From Streptomyces yatensis (GTDB lineage Bacteria; Actinomycetota; Actinomycetes; Streptomycetales; Streptomycetaceae): a DNA stretch of 64,000 nucleotides. The stretch lies in assembly GCF_018069625.1 (NCBI RefSeq), contig NZ_CP072941.1:930001-994000 (forward strand), read 5' to 3'. Below the pieces are notes generated by a model that saw only the letters and a program-made list of their open reading frames with translations, did no database searches and was not told the origin of the DNA. A program made the translations under genes and the position numbers. Shown piece after piece: positions 42,876-51,083 of the stretch. The first letter of the stretch is position 1. Each line of letters begins with the position of its first letter.

Positions 42876-44305
42876 CCACCAACTCCCCGCGGCGCCTGTC
42901 CCTGGCCACCCTGCCCGACGTCCCCGCCGAGAGCCGCCCGCCGATCGACCCGCGCGCGCTGCGCCCCCGGATCGTGCACCTGGGCATCGGCGCCTTCCAC
43001 CGCGCCCACCAGGCCCTGGCCACTCAAGCCGCCGAGGCGGCGCACGGCGGTGGCTGGGGCATCGCCGGTGTCACCCAGCGCAGCCGGACCGTCGTGGACG
43101 CGCTGCACCCGCAGGACGGGCTGTACTCGTTCACCGAGCGGCGCCCCGACGGCCCGGTCACCCGCGTGGTCGGCACCGTCACCGAGGTGCTGCACGCCGC
43201 CGACGACGGCGCCCGGCTCGGCGCGCTCCTCGCCTCCCCCGAGGTCACCGTCGTCACCCTCACCGTCACCGAGAAGGGCTACCGGCGGGACGCCGCCACT
43301 GGCGGACTCGCCCTGGCGGACCCGCTCGTGCGGGGCGACCTGGAGGGACGGCCCGCCCCCGCGAGCGTGGCCGGGCAGCTCGCGGCGGGGCTGCGCGCCC
43401 GGCTGCGGGCCGGCGGCGCCCCCGTCTCGCTGGTGTCCTGCGACAACATGGCCGACAACGGCGCCGTACTGCGCCGCCTGGTACGGGAGTTCATCGCCGC
43501 GACCGCGTGGGAGGACCGTGACCGGCTGCTGGACTGGATCACCGGCTCGGTCGCCTTCCCCGCCACCGTCGTCGACCGCATCGTCCCCGCCACCACCGAC
43601 GCCGACCGGCGGGCCGCCGCCCGCGCGCTGACCGTGGCCGACGAAGGCGCGGTGACCGGTGAACCGTTCACCCAGTGGGTCCTCCAGGACATCTTCGCCG
43701 CCGACCGCCCGCGCTGGGAGGAGGCGGGGGTGCGCTTCGTCGCGGATGTCGCCCCCTACCAGCTCGCCAAGCTCCGGCTGCTCAACGGCGCCCACTCGCT
43801 CATCGCCTGTCTCGGCCTGGCCGCCGGATGCGAGACCGTCGCCGATGTCCTGGCCACCGGATGGGGCGAGGAGACCGTACGCGCCTACTGTGCCGAGGCC
43901 GGGCAGAGCCTGCCGCCCACCGAGGGTCTTGACCTCCCCGCCTACATCGACAGCCTGGTGGACCGCTTCGCCAACCCCGCGATGGAACACCGTATCCAGC
44001 AGATCGCCATGGACGGGTCCCAGAAGATCCCCGAACGGTGGCTCGCCCCGCTGCGCGAGCTGCGCGCCGCCGGACGGGACACCCCCCTCCTTGCCACGGC
44101 CCTGGCCGCGTGGGCCCGCCTCACCCGGGACCACCCCCTGGACGATCCGCGCGCCGAGGAGCTGCGCCGCGCCTGGGACGGCCCGCACTCCGGGGCCCCG
44201 CGCCGGCTGCTGCGGCTGCTGGGCGCAGGCGACCTCGCGGACGACACCGCCCTCATCGCGTCCGTACGGGCGGAGCTGGACTCCGGCGCCCGGCCGCCGC
44301 GCTGA
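42872..44305 (+). CDS. mannitol dehydrogenase family, fructuronate reductase (UxuB-like)
   Basis: The 477-residue protein starts with GTG overlapping the ManD stop (GTGA). [15 protein letters not shown] is the NAD-binding Rossmann start of the polyol-specific long-chain dehydrogenases. [19 protein letters not shown] is diagnostic, and [17 protein letters not shown] carries the catalytic Lys and His. Beside ManD it most likely reduces D-fructuronate to D-mannonate (or the reverse), feeding the dehydratase. Confidence 0.92.
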   Translation: MTTNSPRRLSLATLPDVPAESRPPIDPRALRPRIVHLGIGAFHRAHQALATQAAEAAHGGGWGIAGVTQRSRTVVDALHPQDGLYSFTERRPDGPVTRVVGTVTEVLHAADDGARLGALLASPEVTVVTLTVTEKGYRRDAATGGLALADPLVRGDLEGRPAPASVAGQLAAGLRARLRAGGAPVSLVSCDNMADNGAVLRRLVREFIAATAWEDRDRLLDWITGSVAFPATVVDRIVPATTDADRRAAARALTVADEGAVTGEPFTQWVLQDIFAADRPRWEEAGVRFVADVAPYQLAKLRLLNGAHSLIACLGLAAGCETVADVLATGWGEETVRAYCAEAGQSLPPTEGLDLPAYIDSLVDRFANPAMEHRIQQIAMDGSQKIPERWLAPLRELRAAGRDTPLLATALAAWARLTRDHPLDDPRAEELRRAWDGPHSGAPRRLLRLLGAGDLADDTALIASVRAELDSGARPPR

Positions 44306-44338
44306 CCGCACGCACCACCCCTGCCAAGGAGAGCCGCC

Positions 44339-45709
44339 TTGAAGACGCCCAGAGTCGCCCCCGCCACCGACGCGCCGGCCCAGGACGAGGCCACGACCGG
44401 GCCGCCACGCCCACGCGGCCTGCGGCACAACACCCGCTGGCTGATGGTCTTCCTCTGTTTCCTGGGCATGACCGTCAACTACGTCGACCGCGCCACCATC
44501 TCCATCTCCCTGCCCTATATGACCGATGACCTGCACATCGGCCCCGAGTGGCAGGGCGTCGTCCTCAGCATGTTCTTCGTGACCTACGCGCTGGGCCAAC
44601 TGCCCGCCGGGGCGCTGATCGACCGCTACGGCGAGAAGCGCATGTTCGCCATCGGCGGGCTGCTCTGGTCGCTGGTCACCGTGGGCACCGGCTTCGTCCG
44701 GGGCATCGGCAGCCTGCTCTTCGCCCGCCTCGCCCTCGGCGCGGGCGAGGCCCCGGCCTACCCCTCGTGCGCCAAGTCCGTCTCCCGCTGGTTCCCGGTG
44801 CGCGAACGGGCGCTGGCCAACAGCGTCTGGGACAACGGCGCCCGCGCCGGCACCGCCGTCGCCGCCCCGGTCGTGACCGCGCTGATCGCCTGGCAGGGCT
44901 GGCGGATGGCGTTCTGGGTCACCGGCGCCGTGGCCCTGCTGTGGGTGGCGCTGTGGCTGAAGGCGTACCGCGAGCCCACGGCGCGCGACGGGCTCAGCGC
45001 CGAGGAGCGCGCGTATGTCACGGCGGGCGGCGCCCGGCTCGAGGAGAACCCCGCCGAGGAGACGGCGCCGCAGGAGCCCGCCGTGCGCTGGCGCGACCTG
45101 TTCCGCCACCGCACGGTCTGGGGCATGATGATCGGCTTCTTCTGCCTCAACTACGTCATCTACTTCTTCATCACCTGGTTCCCCAGCTACCTCGTCGACG
45201 CCCGCGGCTTCGACCTGCTCAAGCTGGGCTTCTACGGCGCCCTGCCCGGCATCGTCGCCATCGCCGGCAGTCTGCTCGGCGGCTGGACCAGCGATACGCT
45301 GCTGCGCCGCGGCTGGTCGGTGACCCGGGCCCGCAAGACCTGTCTGGTGTGCGGCATGCTCTTCTCCTCGGTCATCGCCTTCGCCGTGCTCGTCCCCAGC
45401 GCCATGTGGGCCCTGGTGCTGCTCTCCGTCAGCTACGCGAGCCTGGCCTTCTCCGCCGCCTCGGTGGCCAGCCTGCCCGCCGACGTCGCGCCCACCCCGC
45501 GCCATGTCGCCTCGCTCGGCGGCATCCAGAACTTCGCCTCCAACCTGGCCGGGGTCCTCGGCTCGACCACCACCGGGCTGCTGCTGGGCTTCTTCCACCA
45601 CTCCTTCGTCGCACCGCTGATGCTCTCCGGCGCGCTGTGCGTGGTCGGCGCCCTCACCTACGGCCTGGTCGTCCAGCGCGTCGAACCGCTGCGGCTGTCC
45701 GCGGCCTGA
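44339..45709 (+). CDS. MFS sugar-acid transporter (anion:cation symporter family)
   Basis: The 456-residue protein starts with TTG behind AAGGAG. It has about 12 transmembrane helices with the MFS signature DRYGEKRMFAIGG after helix 2 and NYVDRATISISLPYM in helix 1, typical of ACS-family hexuronate, glucarate and galactonate carriers (ExuT/GudP/DgoT group). Within this operon it should import the hexuronate or aldonate that the neighbouring enzymes degrade. Confidence 0.92.
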   Translation: MKTPRVAPATDAPAQDEATTGPPRPRGLRHNTRWLMVFLCFLGMTVNYVDRATISISLPYMTDDLHIGPEWQGVVLSMFFVTYALGQLPAGALIDRYGEKRMFAIGGLLWSLVTVGTGFVRGIGSLLFARLALGAGEAPAYPSCAKSVSRWFPVRERALANSVWDNGARAGTAVAAPVVTALIAWQGWRMAFWVTGAVALLWVALWLKAYREPTARDGLSAEERAYVTAGGARLEENPAEETAPQEPAVRWRDLFRHRTVWGMMIGFFCLNYVIYFFITWFPSYLVDARGFDLLKLGFYGALPGIVAIAGSLLGGWTSDTLLRRGWSVTRARKTCLVCGMLFSSVIAFAVLVPSAMWALVLLSVSYASLAFSAASVASLPADVAPTPRHVASLGGIQNFASNLAGVLGSTTTGLLLGFFHHSFVAPLMLSGALCVVGALTYGLVVQRVEPLRLSAA

Positions 45710-45742
45710 GCCCCACTCACGCACGAGGAGAACCACCCCGAG

Positions 45743-46750
45743 ATGAACGACGCCACCGCCGCGATCCTGCACGGCCCGAAAGACGTGCGCATCGAACGGC
45801 GCCCGATACCCCAACCCGCCGTCGGCGAGGTCCTCGTGGAGATCGGCGCGGTGGGGCTGTGCGGCTCCGACCTGCACTACTACGCCCACGGCGAGAACGG
45901 CCCCACTGTGCTCCGCTCCCCCACCGCGCTCGGCCACGAGGCGGCCGGAACGGTCGTGGCGGGCGACGGCCCCCTGCCCGCGGGCACCCGGGTCGCGATC
46001 GAGCCCGCCATCCCGTGCGGACGCTGCCGCGCCTGCCGCGCGGGCCGCTACAACCAGTGCCCCCGCGGCCGCTGCTTCGGCTCCCCGCCCACCGACGGCG
46101 CCCTGACCGGGCGGCTGACCGTGCCCGCGGAGTTCGCCCACCCGCTCCCGGGCGGCTTCCCCCTCACCTCCGGGGCGCTCATCGAACCCCTGGCGGTCGC
46201 CCTGCACGCGGTGCGCCGCGGCAAGGTGGCGGCCGGGGACCGGGTGCTGATCACCGGCGCCGGGCCGATCGGCCTGCTGGTCCTCCAGGCCGCCCGCGCC
46301 GTGGGGGCGGGCGAGACCGTGGTCACCGACGTCAACCCCGGCCGGCTGGCCCACGCCCGCCGCCTGGGCGCCGACCGCGCCCTGGACACCTCCCGTGAAC
46401 CCCTCCCCCACGATCCGGTGTTCGACATCGCGCTCGACTGCTCCGGCATCGAGTCCGCCCTGGCCGCTGCCGCGCACGCGGTACGCCCCGGCGGCACCGT
46501 GGTCGCCGTCGGCAACCCGCCCCGGCCTCGCACCACACTGCCGCTGGCCTGGATGCAGCGCCAGGAGCTCACCCTGGTCACCGCCTTCCGCTACGCCGGG
46601 GAGTTCCCCGCGGCGGTGTCCCTGGCCGCCACCGGACGGATCGACCTGGAGTCGCTGATCACCGCCCGCTTCCCCCTCGAACGCACGGCGGACGCCCTGG
46701 AGACGGCGCTCTCCGACCCCGCACAGCTGAAGGTCGTCATCGAGCCCTGA
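45743..46750 (+). CDS. zinc-dependent alcohol dehydrogenase (L-gulonate/L-idonate 5-dehydrogenase-like)
   Basis: The 335-residue protein is a medium-chain Zn dehydrogenase: GLCGSDLHYYAHG with the catalytic Cys, GHEAAGTV with the His, and CGRCRACRAGRYNQC with the structural-zinc Cys set. VLITGAGPIGLLVLQAARAVGA provides the NAD-binding site. Homologs next to ManD genes (RspB-type) oxidise L-gulonate to D-fructuronate; L-idonate or sorbitol oxidation is the alternative. It follows the transporter by 33 bases behind GAGGAG. Confidence 0.9.
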   Translation: MNDATAAILHGPKDVRIERRPIPQPAVGEVLVEIGAVGLCGSDLHYYAHGENGPTVLRSPTALGHEAAGTVVAGDGPLPAGTRVAIEPAIPCGRCRACRAGRYNQCPRGRCFGSPPTDGALTGRLTVPAEFAHPLPGGFPLTSGALIEPLAVALHAVRRGKVAAGDRVLITGAGPIGLLVLQAARAVGAGETVVTDVNPGRLAHARRLGADRALDTSREPLPHDPVFDIALDCSGIESALAAAAHAVRPGGTVVAVGNPPRPRTTLPLAWMQRQELTLVTAFRYAGEFPAAVSLAATGRIDLESLITARFPLERTADALETALSDPAQLKVVIEP

Positions 46751-46833
46751 GCCATGACCGTCCGAGCGGCCGGGCCCTGAGCCATGACCGTCCGAGCGGC
46801 CGAGCCTGAGCCAAGGCCGCCCGAACAGTCGAG
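46745..46833 (+). repeat. 30-bp tandem repeat over the dehydrogenase stop codon
   Basis: A 30-base unit containing CCCTGAGCCATGACCG occurs at 46745-46774 and 46775-46804, with a degenerate third copy to about 46833. The first copy contains the TGA stop of the dehydrogenase. Confidence 0.85.
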
Positions 46834-46894
46834 CCGTGGGCCGCCGTCCGGGCCGGGGCGGCACCCCGCCCGTCCCACCCCTCACAATGGGATC

Positions 46895-47317
46895 ATGTCC
46901 CGACGTACCCGACGCCCGCAGCCGGCCCGCCCCACCCCGGCCTCCTGCCCCTGCGGGCTGCCCGCGGCCTACGACGACTGCTGCGGCCGGCTGCACCGCG
47001 GCCAGGCCCGCGCGACCACCGCCGAGCAGCTGATGCGCTCGCGCTACAGCGCCTTCGCCGTCGGGGACGAGGCGTATCTGCTGCGCAGCTGGCACCCCAC
47101 CACCCGGCCGTCCGGTGCCGGGCCGGACCCGGGGCTGCGCTGGGTGCGCCTGGAGATCCTGGGCACCACCGAGGGCAGCGCGTTCCACACCACCGGCACC
47201 GTCGAGTTCCGCGCCCACTACACCGAGGGCGGCCGCACGGGCTCGCTCCACGAGAACAGCCGCTTCGTACGGCACGAGGGCGACTGGGTGTATCTCGACG
47301 GTGTGACCGGCGACTGA
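46895..47317 (+). CDS. YchJ-like UPF0225 protein with SEC-C-type Cys motif
   Basis: The 140-residue protein starts at the ATG at 46895. It has the YchJ pattern: CPCGLPAAYDDCCGRLHRG with the zinc-binding Cys set of SEC-C-related motifs, then EQLMRSRYSAFAVGDEAYLLRSWHPTTRP, then a NTF2-like beta domain with VEFRAHYTEGG and LHENSRFVRHEGDWVYLDG. The function is unknown; the family is widely conserved and single-copy. Confidence 0.9.
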   Translation: MSRRTRRPQPARPTPASCPCGLPAAYDDCCGRLHRGQARATTAEQLMRSRYSAFAVGDEAYLLRSWHPTTRPSGAGPDPGLRWVRLEILGTTEGSAFHTTGTVEFRAHYTEGGRTGSLHENSRFVRHEGDWVYLDGVTGD

Positions 47318-47476
47318 CCCCGCCCCACGGCGGCCGGCGCGATCACGGTCCGCGCCGACTTGGTCATTTGTTTCCCGTGTCGTCGCCGACGCCTTCTGGT
47401 GCCCGGTCAACTCCCGGGCGATGCTGGGGCGCTGTGCGTGTGAACCACGCGAGTCCCCTGGCCCCATGGAGTTGCC

Positions 47477-50400
47477 GTGCCTCCTGTCGCGTTCGCCAGA
47501 CCCCTGGCGGCCCTGGCCGCGGTGTCCGCCCTTGTGCTGGGCGCCGCCGGCCAGGCCACCGCCGACACCACCCCCGCCCCGGCGCCCGAACCCCTGCCGC
47601 GGGTCTCCACGGAGATGCTGCGGCCGGTCGCGCCGCCCGCCGCCAGCGGTGCGCCGGGCACCCGATCGGTGGCCGACGGCGACGGGCTGCAGACCGCCCG
47701 CTCCTCGCGGCCGGTCGCCCCGGGGGTGAAGCTGACCTCGTACGACCGGCTGGAGTCGGACAAATGGCTGCGGGTCGACGCGCTGTCGGTGGACCTGGCC
47801 GGTGGCACCAAGGTCGACTATCTCCACCCCGACCAGGTCGCCAAGCGCCGGACGGTGTCCCAACTGGCCGCCGAGCACGACGCCGGGCCGGGGCGCCGCA
47901 CGGTCGCGGCGATCAACGGTGACTTCTTCGACATCAACCAGACCGGCGCCCCCGAGGGCAACGGCATCGGCGACGGCCGCCTCGTCAACTCCGCCTCCGC
48001 GGCCGGGCCCGCCCAGGCCGTCGGCATCGGCCCGGCCGACGCGGGCCGCGTCCTCCAGCTCTACTTCGACGGCACCCTGACCCTCCCCGACGGCCCCCAT
48101 CCGCTCGCGGCGCTCAACGCCGCCAACGTCCCGGCCACCGGGATCGGGGCGTACACCGCCCAGTGGGGCGAGGCGGACCGCGCCCAGACCGTGGACGGCG
48201 CACGGCGCACCGCCGAGGTCACGGTCGTGGACGGCAAGGTCACCAAGGCGGCCACCGCGCCCGGCAAGGGCCCGATCCCGGCCGGTGCGACCGTGCTGCT
48301 CGGCCGGGACGCCGGGGCCGACGAGCTGTCCGCACTGGCCGTCGGCGACGCGGTGTCGATGGAGTACCGGCCGCGCACCGACGACGGCGACCTGCCGCGC
48401 ACGGCCCTCGGCGGCCGGGAACTGCTGGTGGTGGACGGCAAGCCGGTCGGCCACGACGGCGAGGGCAACAACACCACGGCGCCGCGCACCGCGGTCGGCT
48501 TCTCCCGCGACGGCCGCACCATGCAGATCCTCACCGTGGACGGGCGGCAGGCCGACAGCGGCGGCGTCACCCTCACCGAGCTGGGCCTGATGATGAAGGA
48601 CGCGGGCGCCTACAGCGCGCTCAACCTCGACGGCGGCGGCTCCTCCACGCTCGTCGCCCGCGAACCCGGCAGCGACACCACCCGGGTGGAGAACAGCCCG
48701 TCCGACGGCGCCGAACGTACCGTCCCCAACGGCCTGGCCCTCACCGCGCCCGACGGCAGCGGCCGGCTCAAGGGCTTCTGGGTGGACACCGCGATGGACC
48801 GCGCGTCCGCGCCCACCGCCGACCCGGTCCGGGGCGGCCACCCCGAGCGGGTCTTCCCCGGGCTCACCCGCCGCCTCACCGCCGCCGGTTACGACGAGAC
48901 GTACGGCCCGGCCGACGGCGCCCCGCAGTGGCGGACGGCCGATTCCCATATCGGCCGGGTCGGCTCCGACGGCACCTTCACCGCCCGGCACGGCGGTGAC
49001 ACCACCGTCACCGCCCGCCACGGCGCCGCCCACGGCGACCTCGGCCTCACCGTCCTGGACCGGCTGGACCGGATCCAGCCCACCAGCCGGCTGGTCGGCC
49101 TGGCCGACGCCGAGGCCACGGGCCGCTTCGGCATCGTCGGCCTGGACGCGCACGGCACCAGCGCCCCCGTCGAGCCGTCCGATGTGCGGCTCTCCTACGA
49201 CCACGCGCTGTTCGACATCGCCCCGGACGCCCGGACGGGCACCTTCACCGTCACGGCGCGCCACGACCAGGCCGCGGGGCAGGTCAAGGTCCGCGTCGGC
49301 GGCGCCACCACGGTGCTCGCCGTCACCGTCGGCCTGACCGAGCGGCAGGAGGCGTCCTTCGACGACGCCGACGGCTGGACCTTCAGCCAGGCCCGCGCCT
49401 CCGGTTCGGCGGAGGCCACGCCCGACGGCCACACCGGCACCGGGCTGCGGCTGGACTACGACTTCACCCAGTCCACGGCCACCCGCGCCGCCTATGTCAC
49501 CCCGCCCCAGCAGATCGAGGTGGACGGGCAGCCGCAGTCCTTCGGCCTGTGGATCAAGGGCGACGGCAAGGGGGCGTGGCCCACCCTGCACCTCAAGGAC
49601 GCGGCCGGCTCCGACCAGTTGCTCCGCGGACCGTATGTGACCTGGACCGGATGGCGGCATGTCGACTTCGCCGTCCCGGCCGGAGTCGCGTATCCCCTGA
49701 AGGTCAACCGCTTCTACCTCGCCGAGACCGCCGCCACCCGCCAGTACACCGGCAGTGTCGTCATCGACGACCTGTCGGCACGGGTGCCGCCCTCCGTCGA
49801 ACTGCCCACCGAGAGCGTGCGCCCCGATCCGCTGATCTCCACCGCCGCGCGGGTGCGGGGACGCGACTGGCGGTTCGCGGTGATGTCCGACGCGCAGTTC
49901 GTGGCCCGCGATCCCGGCAGCCCGATCGTCGCCCAGGCCCGCCGCACCCTGCGGGAGATCAAGGCGGCCAAGCCCGACTTCCTGGTGATCAACGGGGACC
50001 TGGTCGACGAGGGCTCCCCCGCCGATCTGTCCTTCGCCCGCACCGTGCTGAAGGAGGAGCTGGGCGATGAGCTGCCCTGGTACTACGTGCCCGGCAACCA
50101 TGAGGTGATGGGAGGCTCCATCGACAACTTCACAAACGAATTCGGGCCCGCCCACCGCTCGTTCGACCACCAGGGCACCCGCTTCCTCACCCTGGACACC
50201 TCACGGCTGGGGCTGCGCGCCGGTGGCTTCGACCAGATCAAGGAGTTGCGCGCCCAGCTGGACGCGGCCGCGAAGGACCCCGACGTCGGCTCGGTGATGG
50301 TGATCGAGCATGTGCCGCCGCGCGACCCCACCCCACAGCAGGGCAGCCAGCTCGGCGACCGCAAGGAGGCGGCGCTGCTGGAGGGCTGGCTGACCGACTT

Positions 50401-50983
50401 CCGCCGCACGACGGGCAAGGGCGCGGGGTTCATCGGCAGCCACGTCGGCACCTTCCACGCCTCACGGGTGGACGGCGTCCCGTACCTGATCAACGGGAAC
50501 TCGGGCAAGAACCCCGCCACCCCGCCCAACCAGGGCGGGTTCACCGGCTGGTCGATGGTCGGCGTGGACCACGTCTCCGCCCGGGACCAGGCGGCCGCGC
50601 GCCACGCACCGTGGCAGGGCGGCCCGGACTGGGTGTCCGTGCAGACCCGCGCCCATGTGGACGGGCTCACCGTCACCGCCCCGGACAACCTGCACACCGG
50701 GCAGGCCGCCGACATCACGGCGACCGTCTTCCAGGGCGAGGGGATCGATGCCCGCCGGGTGCCGGTCGGCTTCCCGCTGAGCGCGGACTGGACCGGCTCG
50801 CCACGCGTCCACATCGGCGATCCGGACGACGCCGGGCGCCGTGATGTGGCGGCGTACGACCCGGCCAGCGGCAAGCTGACCGCGCTGCGCCCGGGAACGG
50901 CCACCCTCGCGGTGAGCGTGAACGGCGCCACCGCACAGGCGCGGTTCACCGTCACCGCGGCGGCCGCGGCGCCCGCGGCCTGA
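47477..50983 (+). CDS. secreted phosphodiester glycosidase fused to metallophosphoesterase
   Basis: The 1168-residue protein starts with GTG and a signal peptide (ALAAVSALVLGAAGQATA). Residues about 100-430 form a phosphodiester glycosidase (NAGPA/DUF2233) domain with AAINGDFFDINQTGAPEG and SALNLDGGGSSTLV. Ig-like and jelly-roll regions follow. A calcineurin-like phosphoesterase lies at about 795-1040 with VMSDAQF, INGDLVDEG, PGNHE and SHVGTFH metal motifs. A C-terminal Big-type Ig domain ends the protein. It could first remove a sugar from a phosphodiester-linked glycan and then cut the phosphodiester, but substrates are unknown. It converges with the collagenase gene across a strong hairpin. 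Confidence 0.88.
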   Translation: MPPVAFARPLAALAAVSALVLGAAGQATADTTPAPAPEPLPRVSTEMLRPVAPPAASGAPGTRSVADGDGLQTARSSRPVAPGVKLTSYDRLESDKWLRVDALSVDLAGGTKVDYLHPDQVAKRRTVSQLAAEHDAGPGRRTVAAINGDFFDINQTGAPEGNGIGDGRLVNSASAAGPAQAVGIGPADAGRVLQLYFDGTLTLPDGPHPLAALNAANVPATGIGAYTAQWGEADRAQTVDGARRTAEVTVVDGKVTKAATAPGKGPIPAGATVLLGRDAGADELSALAVGDAVSMEYRPRTDDGDLPRTALGGRELLVVDGKPVGHDGEGNNTTAPRTAVGFSRDGRTMQILTVDGRQADSGGVTLTELGLMMKDAGAYSALNLDGGGSSTLVAREPGSDTTRVENSPSDGAERTVPNGLALTAPDGSGRLKGFWVDTAMDRASAPTADPVRGGHPERVFPGLTRRLTAAGYDETYGPADGAPQWRTADSHIGRVGSDGTFTARHGGDTTVTARHGAAHGDLGLTVLDRLDRIQPTSRLVGLADAEATGRFGIVGLDAHGTSAPVEPSDVRLSYDHALFDIAPDARTGTFTVTARHDQAAGQVKVRVGGATTVLAVTVGLTERQEASFDDADGWTFSQARASGSAEATPDGHTGTGLRLDYDFTQSTATRAAYVTPPQQIEVDGQPQSFGLWIKGDGKGAWPTLHLKDAAGSDQLLRGPYVTWTGWRHVDFAVPAGVAYPLKVNRFYLAETAATRQYTGSVVIDDLSARVPPSVELPTESVRPDPLISTAARVRGRDWRFAVMSDAQFVARDPGSPIVAQARRTLREIKAAKPDFLVINGDLVDEGSPADLSFARTVLKEELGDELPWYYVPGNHEVMGGSIDNFTNEFGPAHRSFDHQGTRFLTLDTSRLGLRAGGFDQIKELRAQLDAAAKDPDVGSVMVIEHVPPRDPTPQQGSQLGDRKEAALLEGWLTDFRRTTGKGAGFIGSHVGTFHASRVDGVPYLINGNSGKNPATPPNQGGFTGWSMVGVDHVSARDQAAARHAPWQGGPDWVSVQTRAHVDGLTVTAPDNLHTGQAADITATVFQGEGIDARRVPVGFPLSADWTGSPRVHIGDPDDAGRRDVAAYDPASGKLTALRPGTATLAVSVNGATAQARFTVTAAAAAPAA

Positions 50984-51034
50984 GGGCGCTTAGGCGGAAC
51001 ACGGTTCCGGCGGCCGGCCCGCCGGGACATCGGC

Positions 51035-51069
51035 CCGCGCATCCGCACCGAGCGGGTGCGGATGCGCGG
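51035..51069. terminator. bidirectional hairpin terminator
   Basis: A perfect 14-bp stem (51035-51048 with 51056-51069) and 7-nt loop lie between the convergent glycosidase-phosphoesterase and collagenase genes. Confidence 0.75.
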
Positions 51070-51083
51070 TACCGAACGTCAGG

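Noticed and set aside
42728..50170. Very long minus-strand open frame (about 2480 codons) across the sugar-acid operon and beyond
   Set aside because: It is antisense to six clearly recognisable plus-strand genes; its translation is Gly/Ala/Asp/Arg-rich without domains, as expected for the complementary frame of high-G+C genes.
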